A stretch of 11,665 bases of DNA from an uncultured Lentisphaeria bacterium. Its GTDB lineage: Bacteria > Verrucomicrobiota > Lentisphaeria > Victivallales > Victivallaceae. The stretch spans positions 1-11,665 of the forward strand of contig CAIJKT010000027.1 of assembly GCA_903821255.1 (NCBI GenBank), read 5' to 3'. The position numbers and the translations under genes were made by a program. Below the pieces are notes generated by a model, which searched no databases, was not told where the DNA came from, and saw only the letters and a list, made by a program, of their open reading frames with translations. Positions 1 to 8,758 of this stretch are shown here, one piece after another. Position 1 is the first letter of the stretch, and each line of letters opens with the position of its first letter.

Positions 1-1131
1 ACTGCCCCATGAATGCATATAAGAACTATCGCCGGCCAGCAGGCCGAACAGCATGATCGAACACATCATGCCTTTGATTGCGACAGGCAGCATGAAATTG
101 ATTGCGAGCGGCATCCGCATCTGGGTTTGAATCTGAGGGTTGGAAATCTGATTCAGGATTTCCTGTATGCCGGCGGCCCCTGCCGCAAAATCAGGATGCT
201 TTAAATAAGTTACAGCGCATATGGCCAGCAACGAAATCATTACGCCTTTGGTCACGCCGCGCCAGGTGCCAAGGATTGCCCCCATTTTGGCTTCATGCGC
301 GTTTTTGGCGCATGAGTTGAATGCATGACTGCCCTGCCATGCCATAACACCGTAAACCGATCCCATCATGCCAATTAGCACATACCAGATATTGAAATCT
401 TTCGCGCTGCCAATATCAAACGGATTAAGCATGGATTTTCCGGGCGGCGCGCTGGACAACGCGGTTTGTATTTGCGACCAGTCGAACATTATCATCAAAG
501 CGGTCAAAACAATCATCAGCATGATCAGGCTTAACATCCCTTCGATACAGTCAGTAACCATTACGGTCAACTGTCCGCCGGTTAAAGTCATAATCAGCGC
601 CAGGGTAAGGTAAATTATCATAACAACAGAAAATGTCGGAATCGTTGTTATTCCGGCAATATTCAAGTCCTGTGGCAGGCCGCAGAAATAAACAAAGAAT
701 CTTGCGCTTACCGCCGGAAAGATGCCGTAATTCAGCAAGCCTGACGCAAAGACCAGGATTCCGGCGAAAAGTCGAAAAGACTTGCTGTATCTGATTTCAA
801 AGAACTGCGCCAGTGTCATTGCCCGGGTTTCTCTGTAGCGGTAAATCACATAACCGGTAAGGGCAACAAAAAGACCGAGCGGAACTGTAAGTTTCTGCCA
901 CCAGCTTATGGTAAAACCGGCTTCGTAAAACAGTTCGAACATCGCTACCGTGCTGACTACCGCCATTCCCATTTCACCGCGCGCATTGCAGACCAGATAG
1001 CGCCCGGCCAAACGGCCGCCGGCCATGAATTCAGCGACGCCGCTCGAATATTTCTGCATTCTGAAAGCAATACAGGCGACAGCAACCAAAGGAATAAGCA
1101 CGATAGCCCAGTCGATCCATGACATCATCAT
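1..1131 (-). CDS. SSS-family sodium/solute symporter, C-terminus cut by window edge
   Basis: Integral inner-membrane protein expected to couple sodium entry to uptake of a sugar, sugar acid or similar solute. The reading frame is open for 377 codons to the left edge; family members are usually about 500-600 residues, so roughly a quarter to a third is missing. It shows alternating hydrophobic segments, an early FMAGGR loop, the family-like stretch TLAQFFEIRYSKSFR near residue 115, GGQLTVMVTD near residue 200, and AGDSSYMHSWGS at the visible end, which matches the conserved AxxSS-type sodium-site helix of SSS proteins. Three ATG codons in a row (1131, 1128, 1125) are possible starts; GGAGA at 1141-1145 lies 9 nt before the first. 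It follows the DUF4838 gene by 55 nt and is probably cotranscribed with it. Family is clear; substrate is unknown and inferred only from the glycosidase-like neighbours. Confidence 0.93.
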   Translation of the reverse strand, partial: MMMSWIDWAIVLIPLVAVACIAFRMQKYSSGVAEFMAGGRLAGRYLVCNARGEMGMAVVSTVAMFELFYEAGFTISWWQKLTVPLGLFVALTGYVIYRYRETRAMTLAQFFEIRYSKSFRLFAGILVFASGLLNYGIFPAVSARFFVYFCGLPQDLNIAGITTIPTFSVVMIIYLTLALIMTLTGGQLTVMVTDCIEGMLSLIMLMIVLTALMIMFDWSQIQTALSSAPPGKSMLNPFDIGSAKDFNIWYVLIGMMGSVYGVMAWQGSHAFNSCAKNAHEAKMGAILGTWRGVTKGVMISLLAICAVTYLKHPDFAAGAAGIQEILNQISNPQIQTQMRMPLAINFMLPVAIKGMMCSIMLFGLLAGDSSYMHSWGS

Positions 1132-1186
1132 ATATAATATTCTCCGAAAGTTTCATTCTGCAATGCGGTCTTTTGTAACAGACTCA

Positions 1187-3856
1187 CTAATTATTAACCC
1201 GGTTGCTGACCCCGTTTACAGCCCATGACAATCCGATTTTTTTGAAATAATCCGCCACTTCCGGAGTTTCAGGTTTGCCCTGGGTACGGTATCTGATTTT
1301 TGCGTATTGCAGGCCGGTTTCCAGAAAGTTGATTCTTTCCAATATTTCTTTATTGTCCGCAACTTCGTTTTTTGCCTCTTTGAGCAGCGACTCGGCTTTT
1401 GCGGTTAACTCAGGATCAAAAACAGCGCAAATCCGGTCAAATTCCTCCTTGATGTTTTTGCAGACATTTGAAGCTGCCAGACGGTCTGTTTTCTCTTCCA
1501 GCAGGTTAAAATATTGTCTTATATACGGGGCAGCTCTGCCGAATCCTTTTTCACAATAATCATCAATAACAGAATCGACGTTTACATCAGGATTCCACAG
1601 CACTTTGGCCAGAACATAATAATTCAAACCCTGCGTGGACCAGTTATGGAGGCAGCCATCATAATCAATCATCGTAAGGCCGTCTTTTATACAGGATTTC
1701 ACATCGGCAGCCATCCGGTGCGGATATACCAGCGGCAGCCCCCTTCCGACATAAAACGCATTCGGCCTCAAAAAAATCTTTTGGGCGGCGGCATTCCATT
1801 CTTTATATTTAAGCATTGATTCTTTCCTGAAATCTTCATTGACATAATTGAATGCGACAACTCCGATAACAAGGCCGGGGTGAGCTTTCAAGCCGCCAGC
1901 AGGCGGTAGTGAGTATGCATTGTAAGCATATGTGATAAGTTTTTTCCCGGGGCAGCGCTTTGATACAATATCTGCGATTTTATTGAAAAATGTTAATTCC
2001 CGATTAGTTAGTGAGACATAGGGGAAGGAACCGGAATCGGGAATGCGGTATTCCAGCGAGATTGGCGGAGCATCCGCCGGATCCATTTTGCGGCATTCAC
2101 TGCACATGCAGAACGACGGGCGTCCGCCGTCATTCGGACAAATTGAAAATCCCATATCATCGGGATTGTTTTTGAAATAAATCGAGGCGTTTTCAGCAAT
2201 CTGCTCCGCCAGGCCGGGGCTGGAAACGCAAAAACGGCTGCGAGTATAGTTCAGTGGCCCCTGATCGCGCGTTCCGTCCCGCTGCAAGGCAAACCATTCC
2301 GGATGAGATTTGGAATATCTGGCCCAGTAGTCTCCGTAAGCATGTCCCGGCTTGTAATTAATTCTGGCACCGGTCTTCTGCATTAACAACCATTCGAGAG
2401 CGGCAGTGTTTCTTGCTTTAAGTTTTTCTTCATTGATATCTAAGGCTTGCAGCAGCGGAGTTTTATCCTCTGAAACATAATAAACACTGCGAATTTTCCG
2501 CTGTTCCATCACAGGAGCATATTGTTCATTGATTTCCGGAATTGTTATGTTTGCGGATTTGTGAACAACAGTTCCTGCTTCGCCAGGCCACAACCAACGG
2601 ATTCCGAGATATTTTTCCAGAAATGTCAGCGCCGCATACAACGTGCCATAAGTTTTAATCCCGTTTTCTGTTTCATCGGATCCAAGTATAAAAAGTGAAT
2701 TGCCGCCAGTTTTTAATAAAATCCCCTCCGGCGGCAGCGTTCTGGAATCAAGTCCGGCTGAAGCTGCAAGCTTACAATCTCCGATAACTATTTTAATTTT
2801 TCCGGCGGTAATTACAGCAATATTATTTTCGCTCAGTACTGGAATGTCCGCTCCTGATATTGCCCCCAGATAACGGGCCATGACGGCAGCCGCTTTCTCC
2901 GCCGCTGCTGATGGTTTATTCGCGGTAATGATTACGCAATTAGAAACACCATCTTTCACTAATTCAAGTTTAGCGCCGGTTTCCTTTACCATATATAACG
3001 GCGGCGCTTTGCCGAAAGCATCATATATTGCAGGCGGCATCCAAAGTTCAACAGACCTGAGCGGATTGGTACCGACAGGTTTGCCCATCGGAATATTTTC
3101 CCACTTTTCTTTTTTTAAAGTTGAAAGTTGAGGGTTGGCAGCAAGCACTGCATTGGTCAGCATTTTGCTGTAAAGCACAGGATCAATCGAGGGAGCCTGG
3201 ATTTTTTTAAACAATGTAAAAAGATCATTACCGAAAAAGAAAACTTTACCATTGCCTAGTCTGTTGACAGAAGCAAATATTTTTTTACCATCGGCTGACG
3301 AAACCAGCGGAACGGCCGCAGTAATTCCAGTCAGCGAAAAACTGCCGGCATACCAGGAACCGGAAACTCCTTTTAACGGCGAAGCAATTCCCTCCGCGTC
3401 ATTGACCTTTACCGGAACATTGCTTTTTTTCGAATCGAAGCCATTGGCTCCAAGCAGATTTTTCAGTCTGCCGGTATTGCTGCTATTACCACTCAACCAT
3501 AATGCAGAATCGTCAGCGAGGATCAGTACCCCGCCATTCCGGATATAATCTTCGACAACTTTCACATCGGCGTCCGACCATGGAGTCGCGTTGCTGCTTT
3601 TAATGTCTCCGGCCATGAAAATCACGGCTGAATATTTGCTGAAGTCACGCGGCTCCAGCCATCCGCTGATTTCCAGGGCATTGATCTCCCCGGGGGAAAA
3701 CACATACTGTTTCCAGATATTTGAGTTGTACCAGGATGCACTCTTCCTGTGATCGGAAATATAAGCCGCCGGCTTCCGGACAGCGTCGGCAACACTTACA
3801 TAAGCGCCAATACTGCCCAGCAGCATAGAGATTATTACGAACAATTTCCTTTTCAT
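1187..3856 (-). CDS. Secreted DUF4838-domain protein with N-terminal glutamine-amidotransferase-like domain
   Basis: Large exported protein (889 residues) of probable glycan-active function. A signal peptide covers residues 1-25, with likely cleavage after ADA. Residues about 75-240 look like a ThuA/GATase1-type alpha/beta fold (AVIFMAGD, NGGVLILADDS, GKVFFFGND). Residues about 305-440 resemble the alpha/beta domain that precedes the catalytic barrel in GH67/GH20-type enzymes (EKAAAVMARYLGAISG, GTLYAALTFLEKYLGIRWLWPG). Residues about 510-780 match DUF4838, including SHPEWFAL and SICPNDGG followed by CMCSEC, a Cys-x-Cys-x-x-Cys cluster (C583, C585, C588) typical of the family. A helical tail ends the protein. 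The start is supported by AAGGT at 3866-3870, 9 nt upstream. It lies 112 nt after the GH123-like gene and 55 nt before the symporter. The family is distantly related to alpha-glucuronidases and hexosaminidases, but no activity can be assigned from sequence alone. Confidence 0.93.
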   Translation of the reverse strand: MKRKLFVIISMLLGSIGAYVSVADAVRKPAAYISDHRKSASWYNSNIWKQYVFSPGEINALEISGWLEPRDFSKYSAVIFMAGDIKSSNATPWSDADVKVVEDYIRNGGVLILADDSALWLSGNSSNTGRLKNLLGANGFDSKKSNVPVKVNDAEGIASPLKGVSGSWYAGSFSLTGITAAVPLVSSADGKKIFASVNRLGNGKVFFFGNDLFTLFKKIQAPSIDPVLYSKMLTNAVLAANPQLSTLKKEKWENIPMGKPVGTNPLRSVELWMPPAIYDAFGKAPPLYMVKETGAKLELVKDGVSNCVIITANKPSAAAEKAAAVMARYLGAISGADIPVLSENNIAVITAGKIKIVIGDCKLAASAGLDSRTLPPEGILLKTGGNSLFILGSDETENGIKTYGTLYAALTFLEKYLGIRWLWPGEAGTVVHKSANITIPEINEQYAPVMEQRKIRSVYYVSEDKTPLLQALDINEEKLKARNTAALEWLLMQKTGARINYKPGHAYGDYWARYSKSHPEWFALQRDGTRDQGPLNYTRSRFCVSSPGLAEQIAENASIYFKNNPDDMGFSICPNDGGRPSFCMCSECRKMDPADAPPISLEYRIPDSGSFPYVSLTNRELTFFNKIADIVSKRCPGKKLITYAYNAYSLPPAGGLKAHPGLVIGVVAFNYVNEDFRKESMLKYKEWNAAAQKIFLRPNAFYVGRGLPLVYPHRMAADVKSCIKDGLTMIDYDGCLHNWSTQGLNYYVLAKVLWNPDVNVDSVIDDYCEKGFGRAAPYIRQYFNLLEEKTDRLAASNVCKNIKEEFDRICAVFDPELTAKAESLLKEAKNEVADNKEILERINFLETGLQYAKIRYRTQGKPETPEVADYFKKIGLSWAVNGVSNRVNN

Positions 3857-3968
3857 GTCAGAATTACCTTATATAAGATGATTAAGAATACAGATATATT
3901 TTTCAGTTTCAAGCAAACCAAAGTTAAAAGTCATTCATAAAGAACATGTCCGGGCATTATCATCCAAA

Positions 3969-6785
3969 CTACCGTTTTGCATTGAGTGTGTTAATGTCTG
4001 ACAGCAGTTCTCCGGCTGTATTACGCATATTTTCCAGAGCGCTGTCTGAATTTATGTTCCTGACCTTTATGCTCTCCAGCATATTTTCTGCATCTTTCAT
4101 TTTATTCTTCAAATCAGCAGGCAGGTTTTTATCCGCGGTCAGTTCTGCACATTTCTGCCGCAGCATATGCAGCATGGTGTTGTCTTCAACTCCATTGCGG
4201 AACGATTCAAGCCTGATTGTCGAGAGCAATCCTGACGGATGATGCCAGATTAACGCCGAAGCCAGGTTGGCCCCGCCATTGTCACTCCACCAGTCATTCC
4301 CCCAATCCAGAATATCACGCCAGTTTTTTATGGTCCAGATATAAGTGCCGGAATAATTATATTCAAAAAATTCCCAGTATGTGCGGCGTCCAAGCCATGG
4401 CGCCGGCTCAAGCCAGGTTGGGATCGCATTGCCTTTCCAGAACTGATCCCCCTGAAGCATGCGCTCTTTAATCCATGACGCATTGGAAAAACTGCGGGCA
4501 TAAATATTAATCAGCCCGTAAAGCGCTTGCGGCGATTCATAATAATAGGTTTCCATAATTGGAATGCTGCTATTTTTCTTCCATTCTTCACAGCGTTTCC
4601 TTATCTCCGGCACTTTGTCTTCTGACGCTTCATCCATCGCCAGCCTGACATAAAAGTGTCCGAACATTTTTTTTGCTTTGAGAATTGCCTCGACCTTGCG
4701 GATTTTATCCTCTCCAAGCGCTTTGATAATATCAGGGGTGGTGCCAAGAAAAACCATGGTTGCGCCCATCTCCAGATAGCGTCGCATTTTCTCTTCAAAC
4801 TTATCCGCGTCCAAACTGAATAATTCCTTTTTCGCGAGTCCGGAAGGAGTTATTTTATATTTCAGATGCATATCAACAAGCCGGGAATGGATTTCTTCAG
4901 TAGTCAACTGCCTTCCATTTTTATCCAGAATTACAACATTCTTCGGAATTTCTTTCATATCCGCCGAAACCGTCATTAGCGGGGCTTGCGGCAGAACAAA
5001 ATTCCAGACCTTGATGGCAACAGGCACTTTGAAAACCTGATCTTTCGTTTTCAGTTTAATTTCGCCTGAATATATTCCCGGACTACATTCACGAGGGATG
5101 AAATATGTGATGAACAGCGGATAGTTTTTTTGCCCGTTCAACGTAATTTTTTTAACCGGCAGCAATGCTTCAGGGTATTCGCCGACTGGATATGCCGCAT
5201 TGAAACAGGATGGCATGCTGGTTGCCGCGTATAGAAAAGAATTAACGCTTTCACATTGCGGAACAACCGGCCCCGGCCCTGAGAATGAAGATGATTCAAC
5301 CTCAAAATCAGTTTCCGCAGATGTTTTCGGGGTCAATATCAACTGAACCGATTCATATTCATTTGCCGCGCCCTTCAGCATCATTGCGGACGCTGCGGAA
5401 CGTTTAAATGTGTCCTGCTTGAAACAACGCTCTCCGGGCGGCTGCTGATAAGCGGATATCAGTTCGTTGTCGAAAACTAACGGGGCGCATATAGTCCGCG
5501 CCGGTATCTTTTTGAATAAGTCGTCCCGGTTACTGCGATCTTTAAATACTATTGCTGACGTATCCTGGGTTCCGACGACCAGCGGGATCACGATTCCCCC
5601 GATATCACCCACCGCCGCTCCCGGATTGATTATGCGTCCATCCTCATACAGTTCAATTTGAAGCTGATAGTTAGTATTCGCTGAAAGTTTTACCGGCACA
5701 TTAAAGCTTTTGATGCAATCCTGAGCCAGTCCGTTTATAACCGCATCAAAATTGCTTTCAATTTTGCCAGTAGAAAGGTTCAGCAAACAGCCCCTGACCT
5801 GAACCGATTTAATAAGTTCAGTCGCCGCCAGTGCAATTTTTAATTCCTTCGTGTCCGGCGCAATTCCGGTTGGTTGCGGAGAAACGCTGATATTTAGCAA
5901 AGGAGAACAATATTCGACATGAGCTAAAGGGGCTGTCACTGTAAGCGCATATTTAAAACTGGAAGATTTGCCGGGCTGCAAACAGATCGGCTTGAAAACG
6001 ACTTCCTGAGTCATAAAATCCTCTGTCGGCTTGCGCCATGAATATAACTTGAAAATATCTGACGGCCGGGTGACGGTTGAAAGCGTATCGGAAACCTTAG
6101 TTATCGGCATCACGGTTCTGGATGTCCAGTTTGAAGCTGGAAAGTACTGCAAATTAGTGCTGCTGAACTTTTTGCCTTTCCTTCCCGGAATCAGGTTCTC
6201 CGAATAAAATGCGCCATGCTCAGTCATGAATGAAACATCCGCCGGCTGCTTATCTCCCCGCGACAGCAGATGTTTCATCCATGGCATTAAATTGATTTCC
6301 GAGCTAGTTTCATTAACAAAAGCATTCTCTACAAATATGCAGGTGGAATTATCAGTAACCGTATAGCGCCGGATGAATTTAATCTTGCCAAGATTAACTG
6401 AGTCGATAATAATTTCAGGAGATATTTCAGCAGTAACAGTTGCCAAGTCTGCGGTTTGAGTAACAGATAATTTATTTGTTCCGGAATTTAACGGACTGGT
6501 TTTGATATTAAACAGCCCCTCGCAGCGCAGTTGATTGATGCCTTCTCTCGGATAAAATATTTTGGCGTCTTCATGTCCGATAGTCTTGTTGTACAGACTG
6601 ATTATTTTGCCGCCTTTCTCGGATATGACTATTTTCAATAAATTGCTTTCAATCATTAAATCCCTGGTGCCTTCCCCGTTAAAGTCTACTGTCCTGATGC
6701 TTATAGCCATTGAGGAATATGAGAGAAAAAACACGGCTGCACACGCAATTGCAATCAGCCGGCCTGAAAATAAACAGAAATTCAT
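3969..6785 (-). CDS. Secreted GH123/DUF4091-like glycoside hydrolase with N-terminal beta-sandwich extension
   Basis: Exported multidomain protein of 938 residues. Residues 1-27 form a signal peptide (hydrophobic core IAIACAAVFFLSYSS, cleavage probably after SMA). Residues about 40-290 are beta-rich and resemble a mutarotase-like sandwich (IVISEKGGKIISLYN); about 290-410 looks Ig-like. Residues about 430-600 resemble the N-terminal domain of GH123 (GAANEYESVQLIL, YSGEIKLKTKDQVFKVPVAI). Residues about 605-880 would be the barrel, with the acidic pair D718-E719 in VRLAMDEAS and the DUF4091-type ending STIRLESFRNGVEDNTML. Known GH123 enzymes are beta-N-acetylgalactosaminidases that use an Asp-Glu pair in substrate-assisted catalysis; equating D718/E719 with it is inference. 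AAGGA at 6792-6796, 7 nt upstream, supports the start. The gene sits 104 nt after the prepilin-like gene and 112 nt before the DUF4838 gene in the same operon. Family is fairly sure, substrate is not. Confidence 0.9.
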   Translation of the reverse strand: MNFCLFSGRLIAIACAAVFFLSYSSMAISIRTVDFNGEGTRDLMIESNLLKIVISEKGGKIISLYNKTIGHEDAKIFYPREGINQLRCEGLFNIKTSPLNSGTNKLSVTQTADLATVTAEISPEIIIDSVNLGKIKFIRRYTVTDNSTCIFVENAFVNETSSEINLMPWMKHLLSRGDKQPADVSFMTEHGAFYSENLIPGRKGKKFSSTNLQYFPASNWTSRTVMPITKVSDTLSTVTRPSDIFKLYSWRKPTEDFMTQEVVFKPICLQPGKSSSFKYALTVTAPLAHVEYCSPLLNISVSPQPTGIAPDTKELKIALAATELIKSVQVRGCLLNLSTGKIESNFDAVINGLAQDCIKSFNVPVKLSANTNYQLQIELYEDGRIINPGAAVGDIGGIVIPLVVGTQDTSAIVFKDRSNRDDLFKKIPARTICAPLVFDNELISAYQQPPGERCFKQDTFKRSAASAMMLKGAANEYESVQLILTPKTSAETDFEVESSSFSGPGPVVPQCESVNSFLYAATSMPSCFNAAYPVGEYPEALLPVKKITLNGQKNYPLFITYFIPRECSPGIYSGEIKLKTKDQVFKVPVAIKVWNFVLPQAPLMTVSADMKEIPKNVVILDKNGRQLTTEEIHSRLVDMHLKYKITPSGLAKKELFSLDADKFEEKMRRYLEMGATMVFLGTTPDIIKALGEDKIRKVEAILKAKKMFGHFYVRLAMDEASEDKVPEIRKRCEEWKKNSSIPIMETYYYESPQALYGLINIYARSFSNASWIKERMLQGDQFWKGNAIPTWLEPAPWLGRRTYWEFFEYNYSGTYIWTIKNWRDILDWGNDWWSDNGGANLASALIWHHPSGLLSTIRLESFRNGVEDNTMLHMLRQKCAELTADKNLPADLKNKMKDAENMLESIKVRNINSDSALENMRNTAGELLSDINTLNAKR

Positions 6786-6812
6786 TATGGAATCCTTGCG
6801 TAATCCTGGATG

Positions 6813-6848
6813 ATTAACAGCAAGAATACGAACGATCTTGCTGATAAT
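6813..6848 (-). other. Intercistronic stem-loop without U-tract
   Basis: An inverted repeat has perfect 8-nt arms, CAGCAAGA (6818-6825) and TCTTGCTG (6836-6843), around a 10-nt loop. After a single A/A mismatch the pairing resumes for four more base pairs (ATTA with TAAT), giving 12 of 13 paired positions. It lies in the gap between the prepilin-like gene (stop at 6890) and the GH123-like gene (start 6785). Downstream on the transcript only two or three T residues follow, so it does not look like a classical terminator. An RNA-stabilising or processing hairpin, or partial attenuator, that raises expression of the upstream genes over the large downstream enzymes is plausible inference. Confidence 0.55.
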
Positions 6849-6889
6849 ATTATTTCAATGGGACAATGCTTCAACTCCGGCAAATACTT

Positions 6890-7567
6890 TCAGTCAATCC
6901 AGGATGATTCAACTCCCGGCTGCTGTCTCCAGAATTTACTCTGCTTTACAGCTGGAACATCGCGGATGCGAATCGGCGCCGCATGCGCATCAAGATATAA
7001 AACATTGGTTGTGCTGTCTGGATGGCAGAATGAGATTCTTGTCAATCCGGTAGCTCCTGCTGCGACTCCTGACCATTCACTTGTAGCGCCCATTTGCCCA
7101 TCAACCAGAACCATAAGCCTGCCCGGAGATCTTACCTGGCTTAAATTTATCCAGTATTTAAAGGTAACTCCATCGTGTTGCGAGTAATTGCCTGTATAAG
7201 TTGAATAGCCGTTTCCTGCTGCAAACTTCAACCGCTGTTGACAGGTATAGGGACGGCTGGCAGCATAACGTGTACCATTCGGAATGTACATATTCAAGAA
7301 ATCATACCACCAGTTGTTGGTTGATGCCCGTTGTGGAACATTGTATCCGGCCGGAGCCTGGTAAGGAATAATGAAATCCCTGCTATCGTTGGTATACATG
7401 TGATAACCATTTCCCAGCTGCTTCTGATTTGACGTGCATTTTATCTGAAGCGATCTTTCCCTAGCCTTGTTCAGCGCAGGCAACAGCATGGATGCGAGAA
7501 TTGCAATGATGGCGATCACGACTAGGAGTTCAATGAGTGTAAAATTTTGTTCTGTTTTTTCTTTCAT
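6890..7567 (-). CDS. Prepilin-like protein with type IV pilin N-terminal methylation motif
   Basis: A 225-residue protein with a short charged leader (MKEKTEQN) followed by the type IV pilin/type II secretion pseudopilin signature [16 protein letters not shown]. Prepilin peptidase would cut between N8 and F9; the usual glycine at -1 is an asparagine, and Glu at +5 (E13) is kept. The body is soluble, rich in Tyr, Asn and Gly. Near the C-terminus, [15 protein letters not shown] resembles the H-X9-DG processing-associated motif of this protein class, but with ten residues between His and Asp and DA instead of DG. The frame stays open up to an ATG at 7639 that overlaps the lacI stop, but the start at 7567 is preferred: it has GGAGG 8 nt upstream and gives a normal short leader. 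Position between the regulator and glycosidase genes suggests an envelope or surface accessory to glycan use, not a component of a full pilus machine. Confidence 0.9.
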   Translation of the reverse strand: MKEKTEQNFTLIELLVVIAIIAILASMLLPALNKARERSLQIKCTSNQKQLGNGYHMYTNDSRDFIIPYQAPAGYNVPQRASTNNWWYDFLNMYIPNGTRYAASRPYTCQQRLKFAAGNGYSTYTGNYSQHDGVTFKYWINLSQVRSPGRLMVLVDGQMGATSEWSGVAAGATGLTRISFCHPDSTTNVLYLDAHAAPIRIRDVPAVKQSKFWRQQPGVESSWID

Positions 7568-7575
7568 GGCTATAG

Positions 7576-7580
7576 CCTCC
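7576..7580 (-). promoter_or_regulatory. Shine-Dalgarno site that decides the prepilin start
   Basis: GGAGG lies 8 nt upstream of the ATG at 7567 on the minus strand. This spacing is near ideal. The 24 extra in-frame codons up to 7639 encode an Asn/Lys/Thr-rich stretch that would give an unusually long 32-residue leader, so this site favours the shorter protein. Confidence 0.75.
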
Positions 7581-7635
7581 GAAGTTGTTGTATTTTTAAT
7601 TTTATAATTGGGAAAGTTTGATTTTATATTCGATT

Positions 7636-8712
7636 TCATCTTGCGCAGGCCAGCGACCTCCTTTCGATAAAATCTGATTCAATTATGCTTAATGATGTTA
7701 ATGGCATGTCCGGATAGTTGATTTGGTCTAATAGCATCTTTGCCAGCATCATGCCCTGCTGCCGGTGTTTCTGATCAATCGAGGCAAGTGCAATCGGCGA
7801 TGCCGCCGAATAAGGGGCATTGTCAATTCCGATGACTGACACATCCTCCGGTATCTTAATATTGCAGTCATGCAAAGCCTCTATTCCCGCCATTGCCAAG
7901 TGGTCTGAACCATAAATTATACAGGTCGGCAGAATCGGATTTGATTTTATAAGCTCAAGCGTCTTTTTATATGCGCCCAATTCATTATAAGCTTCATAGA
8001 TACTTTTTTCAGGAAACTCGATTCCGGCATTCTTTAATTCTTCCTTAAAAATGTCCAGGCGCGAAACGTTGAAATGGGGGTTGATAAAGCCAAACGCCCC
8101 GACGTACGCCGTCTGCCGGTGCTTCAGTTCCCGCATTTTCAAGCAGGCTTTCTGGATGCCGCTTTTAAGATTGACCGATATTGCGGGAACGCCCTTCTGA
8201 TGACTTTTATGGTCAATAGTTACGCTTTTAATGCCGTAATGTTCTATCGTTGACAATAGCTTGTCTACTTCAACGCCGGATGTTTCCGATACATTCCGCC
8301 ATCCGCCAAGAATAATCCCGTCTATCGCGTCATCTCTGGTAATTACAGATTCCAGACTTTCAAAATCAGTCCCCTTCTCCGGTATAATCAGATTAACATG
8401 ATAGGACTGGGAATATGCATATGAGCAAACACCCTGGATTATCATCATCTGTAGTAAAACAACTGGTCGCCAGATGTTATCCTCTGCAATTCGCGAATCA
8501 ATCTGGAAAGAAATGGTAAGGTTCAGTTTCTTGCGCAACTGCGCAGCCTTTCTTGACGGACGATATCCCAGGTGCTTGACGGTTTCAAAAATCCGCTCGC
8601 GGGTTTTTTCCCCGACCATCCCGGCATTCCTGTTCAAAACATTCGAAACAGTGGCAATGCTCACCCCGGTTTGATCAGCAATTTCCTGAATGGTTATATC
8701 CTTTTTTCTCAT
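7636..8712 (-). CDS. LacI-family transcriptional regulator
   Basis: Cytoplasmic DNA-binding regulator of 358 residues, the usual family length. The N-terminal helix-turn-helix is at residues about 6-27 ([20 protein letters not shown]), followed by a hinge helix ([10 protein letters not shown]) in which L59 aligns with the leucine that inserts into the minor groove of CG-centred operators in LacI and PurR. Residues about 65-350 form a periplasmic-binding-protein-like effector domain ([37 protein letters not shown]). An AAGGTG site (8723-8728) lies 10 nt before the ATG. It is first in the leftward operon with the glycosidase-like and symporter genes, and likely represses that operon and itself in response to a sugar; the operator-like sites at 8727-8753 support this. 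Effector identity is unknown. Whether it also controls the divergent flavoprotein genes is open. Confidence 0.95.
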   Translation of the reverse strand: MRKKDITIQEIADQTGVSIATVSNVLNRNAGMVGEKTRERIFETVKHLGYRPSRKAAQLRKKLNLTISFQIDSRIAEDNIWRPVVLLQMMIIQGVCSYAYSQSYHVNLIIPEKGTDFESLESVITRDDAIDGIILGGWRNVSETSGVEVDKLLSTIEHYGIKSVTIDHKSHQKGVPAISVNLKSGIQKACLKMRELKHRQTAYVGAFGFINPHFNVSRLDIFKEELKNAGIEFPEKSIYEAYNELGAYKKTLELIKSNPILPTCIIYGSDHLAMAGIEALHDCNIKIPEDVSVIGIDNAPYSAASPIALASIDQKHRQQGMMLAKMLLDQINYPDMPLTSLSIIESDFIERRSLACAR

Positions 8713-8726
8713 TTCTAAACTGCACC

Positions 8727-8753
8727 TTAAACGTTTTACTGTTAAACGATGAT
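8727..8753. promoter_or_regulatory. Candidate LacI-type operators in the lacI leader
   Basis: TTAAACGTTTTA (8727-8738) is palindromic at 10 of 12 positions around a central CG, the usual pattern for LacI-family operators. A second copy of the TTAAACG half-site begins 15 bp away at 8742 (TTAAACGATGAT, 8742-8753). Both fall at or just after the expected start of the lacI transcript, where bound repressor would block transcription. The assignment is by pattern only. Confidence 0.5.
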
Positions 8754-8758
8754 AACTG

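Noticed and set aside
13..613. Several short plus-strand open frames opposite the symporter gene
   Set aside because: They are antisense to a clear membrane-transporter frame and show no domain or start signal of their own.
3946..3957. Near-palindrome ATGTCCGGGCAT between the GH123-like and DUF4838 genes
   Set aside because: Only 10 of 12 positions match, there is no promoter nearby and it has no partner site; likely chance.
3857..3968. Possible internal promoter (TTGAAA with AT-rich sequence) before the DUF4838 gene
   Set aside because: No acceptable -10 box at 16-18 nt from the TTGAAA; readthrough from the upstream gene is simpler.
7568..7639. 24-codon N-terminal extension of the prepilin-like protein
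   Set aside because: Low-complexity Asn/Lys/Thr-rich sequence, unusually long leader, and a well-placed GGAGG for the internal ATG; kept only as an alternative.
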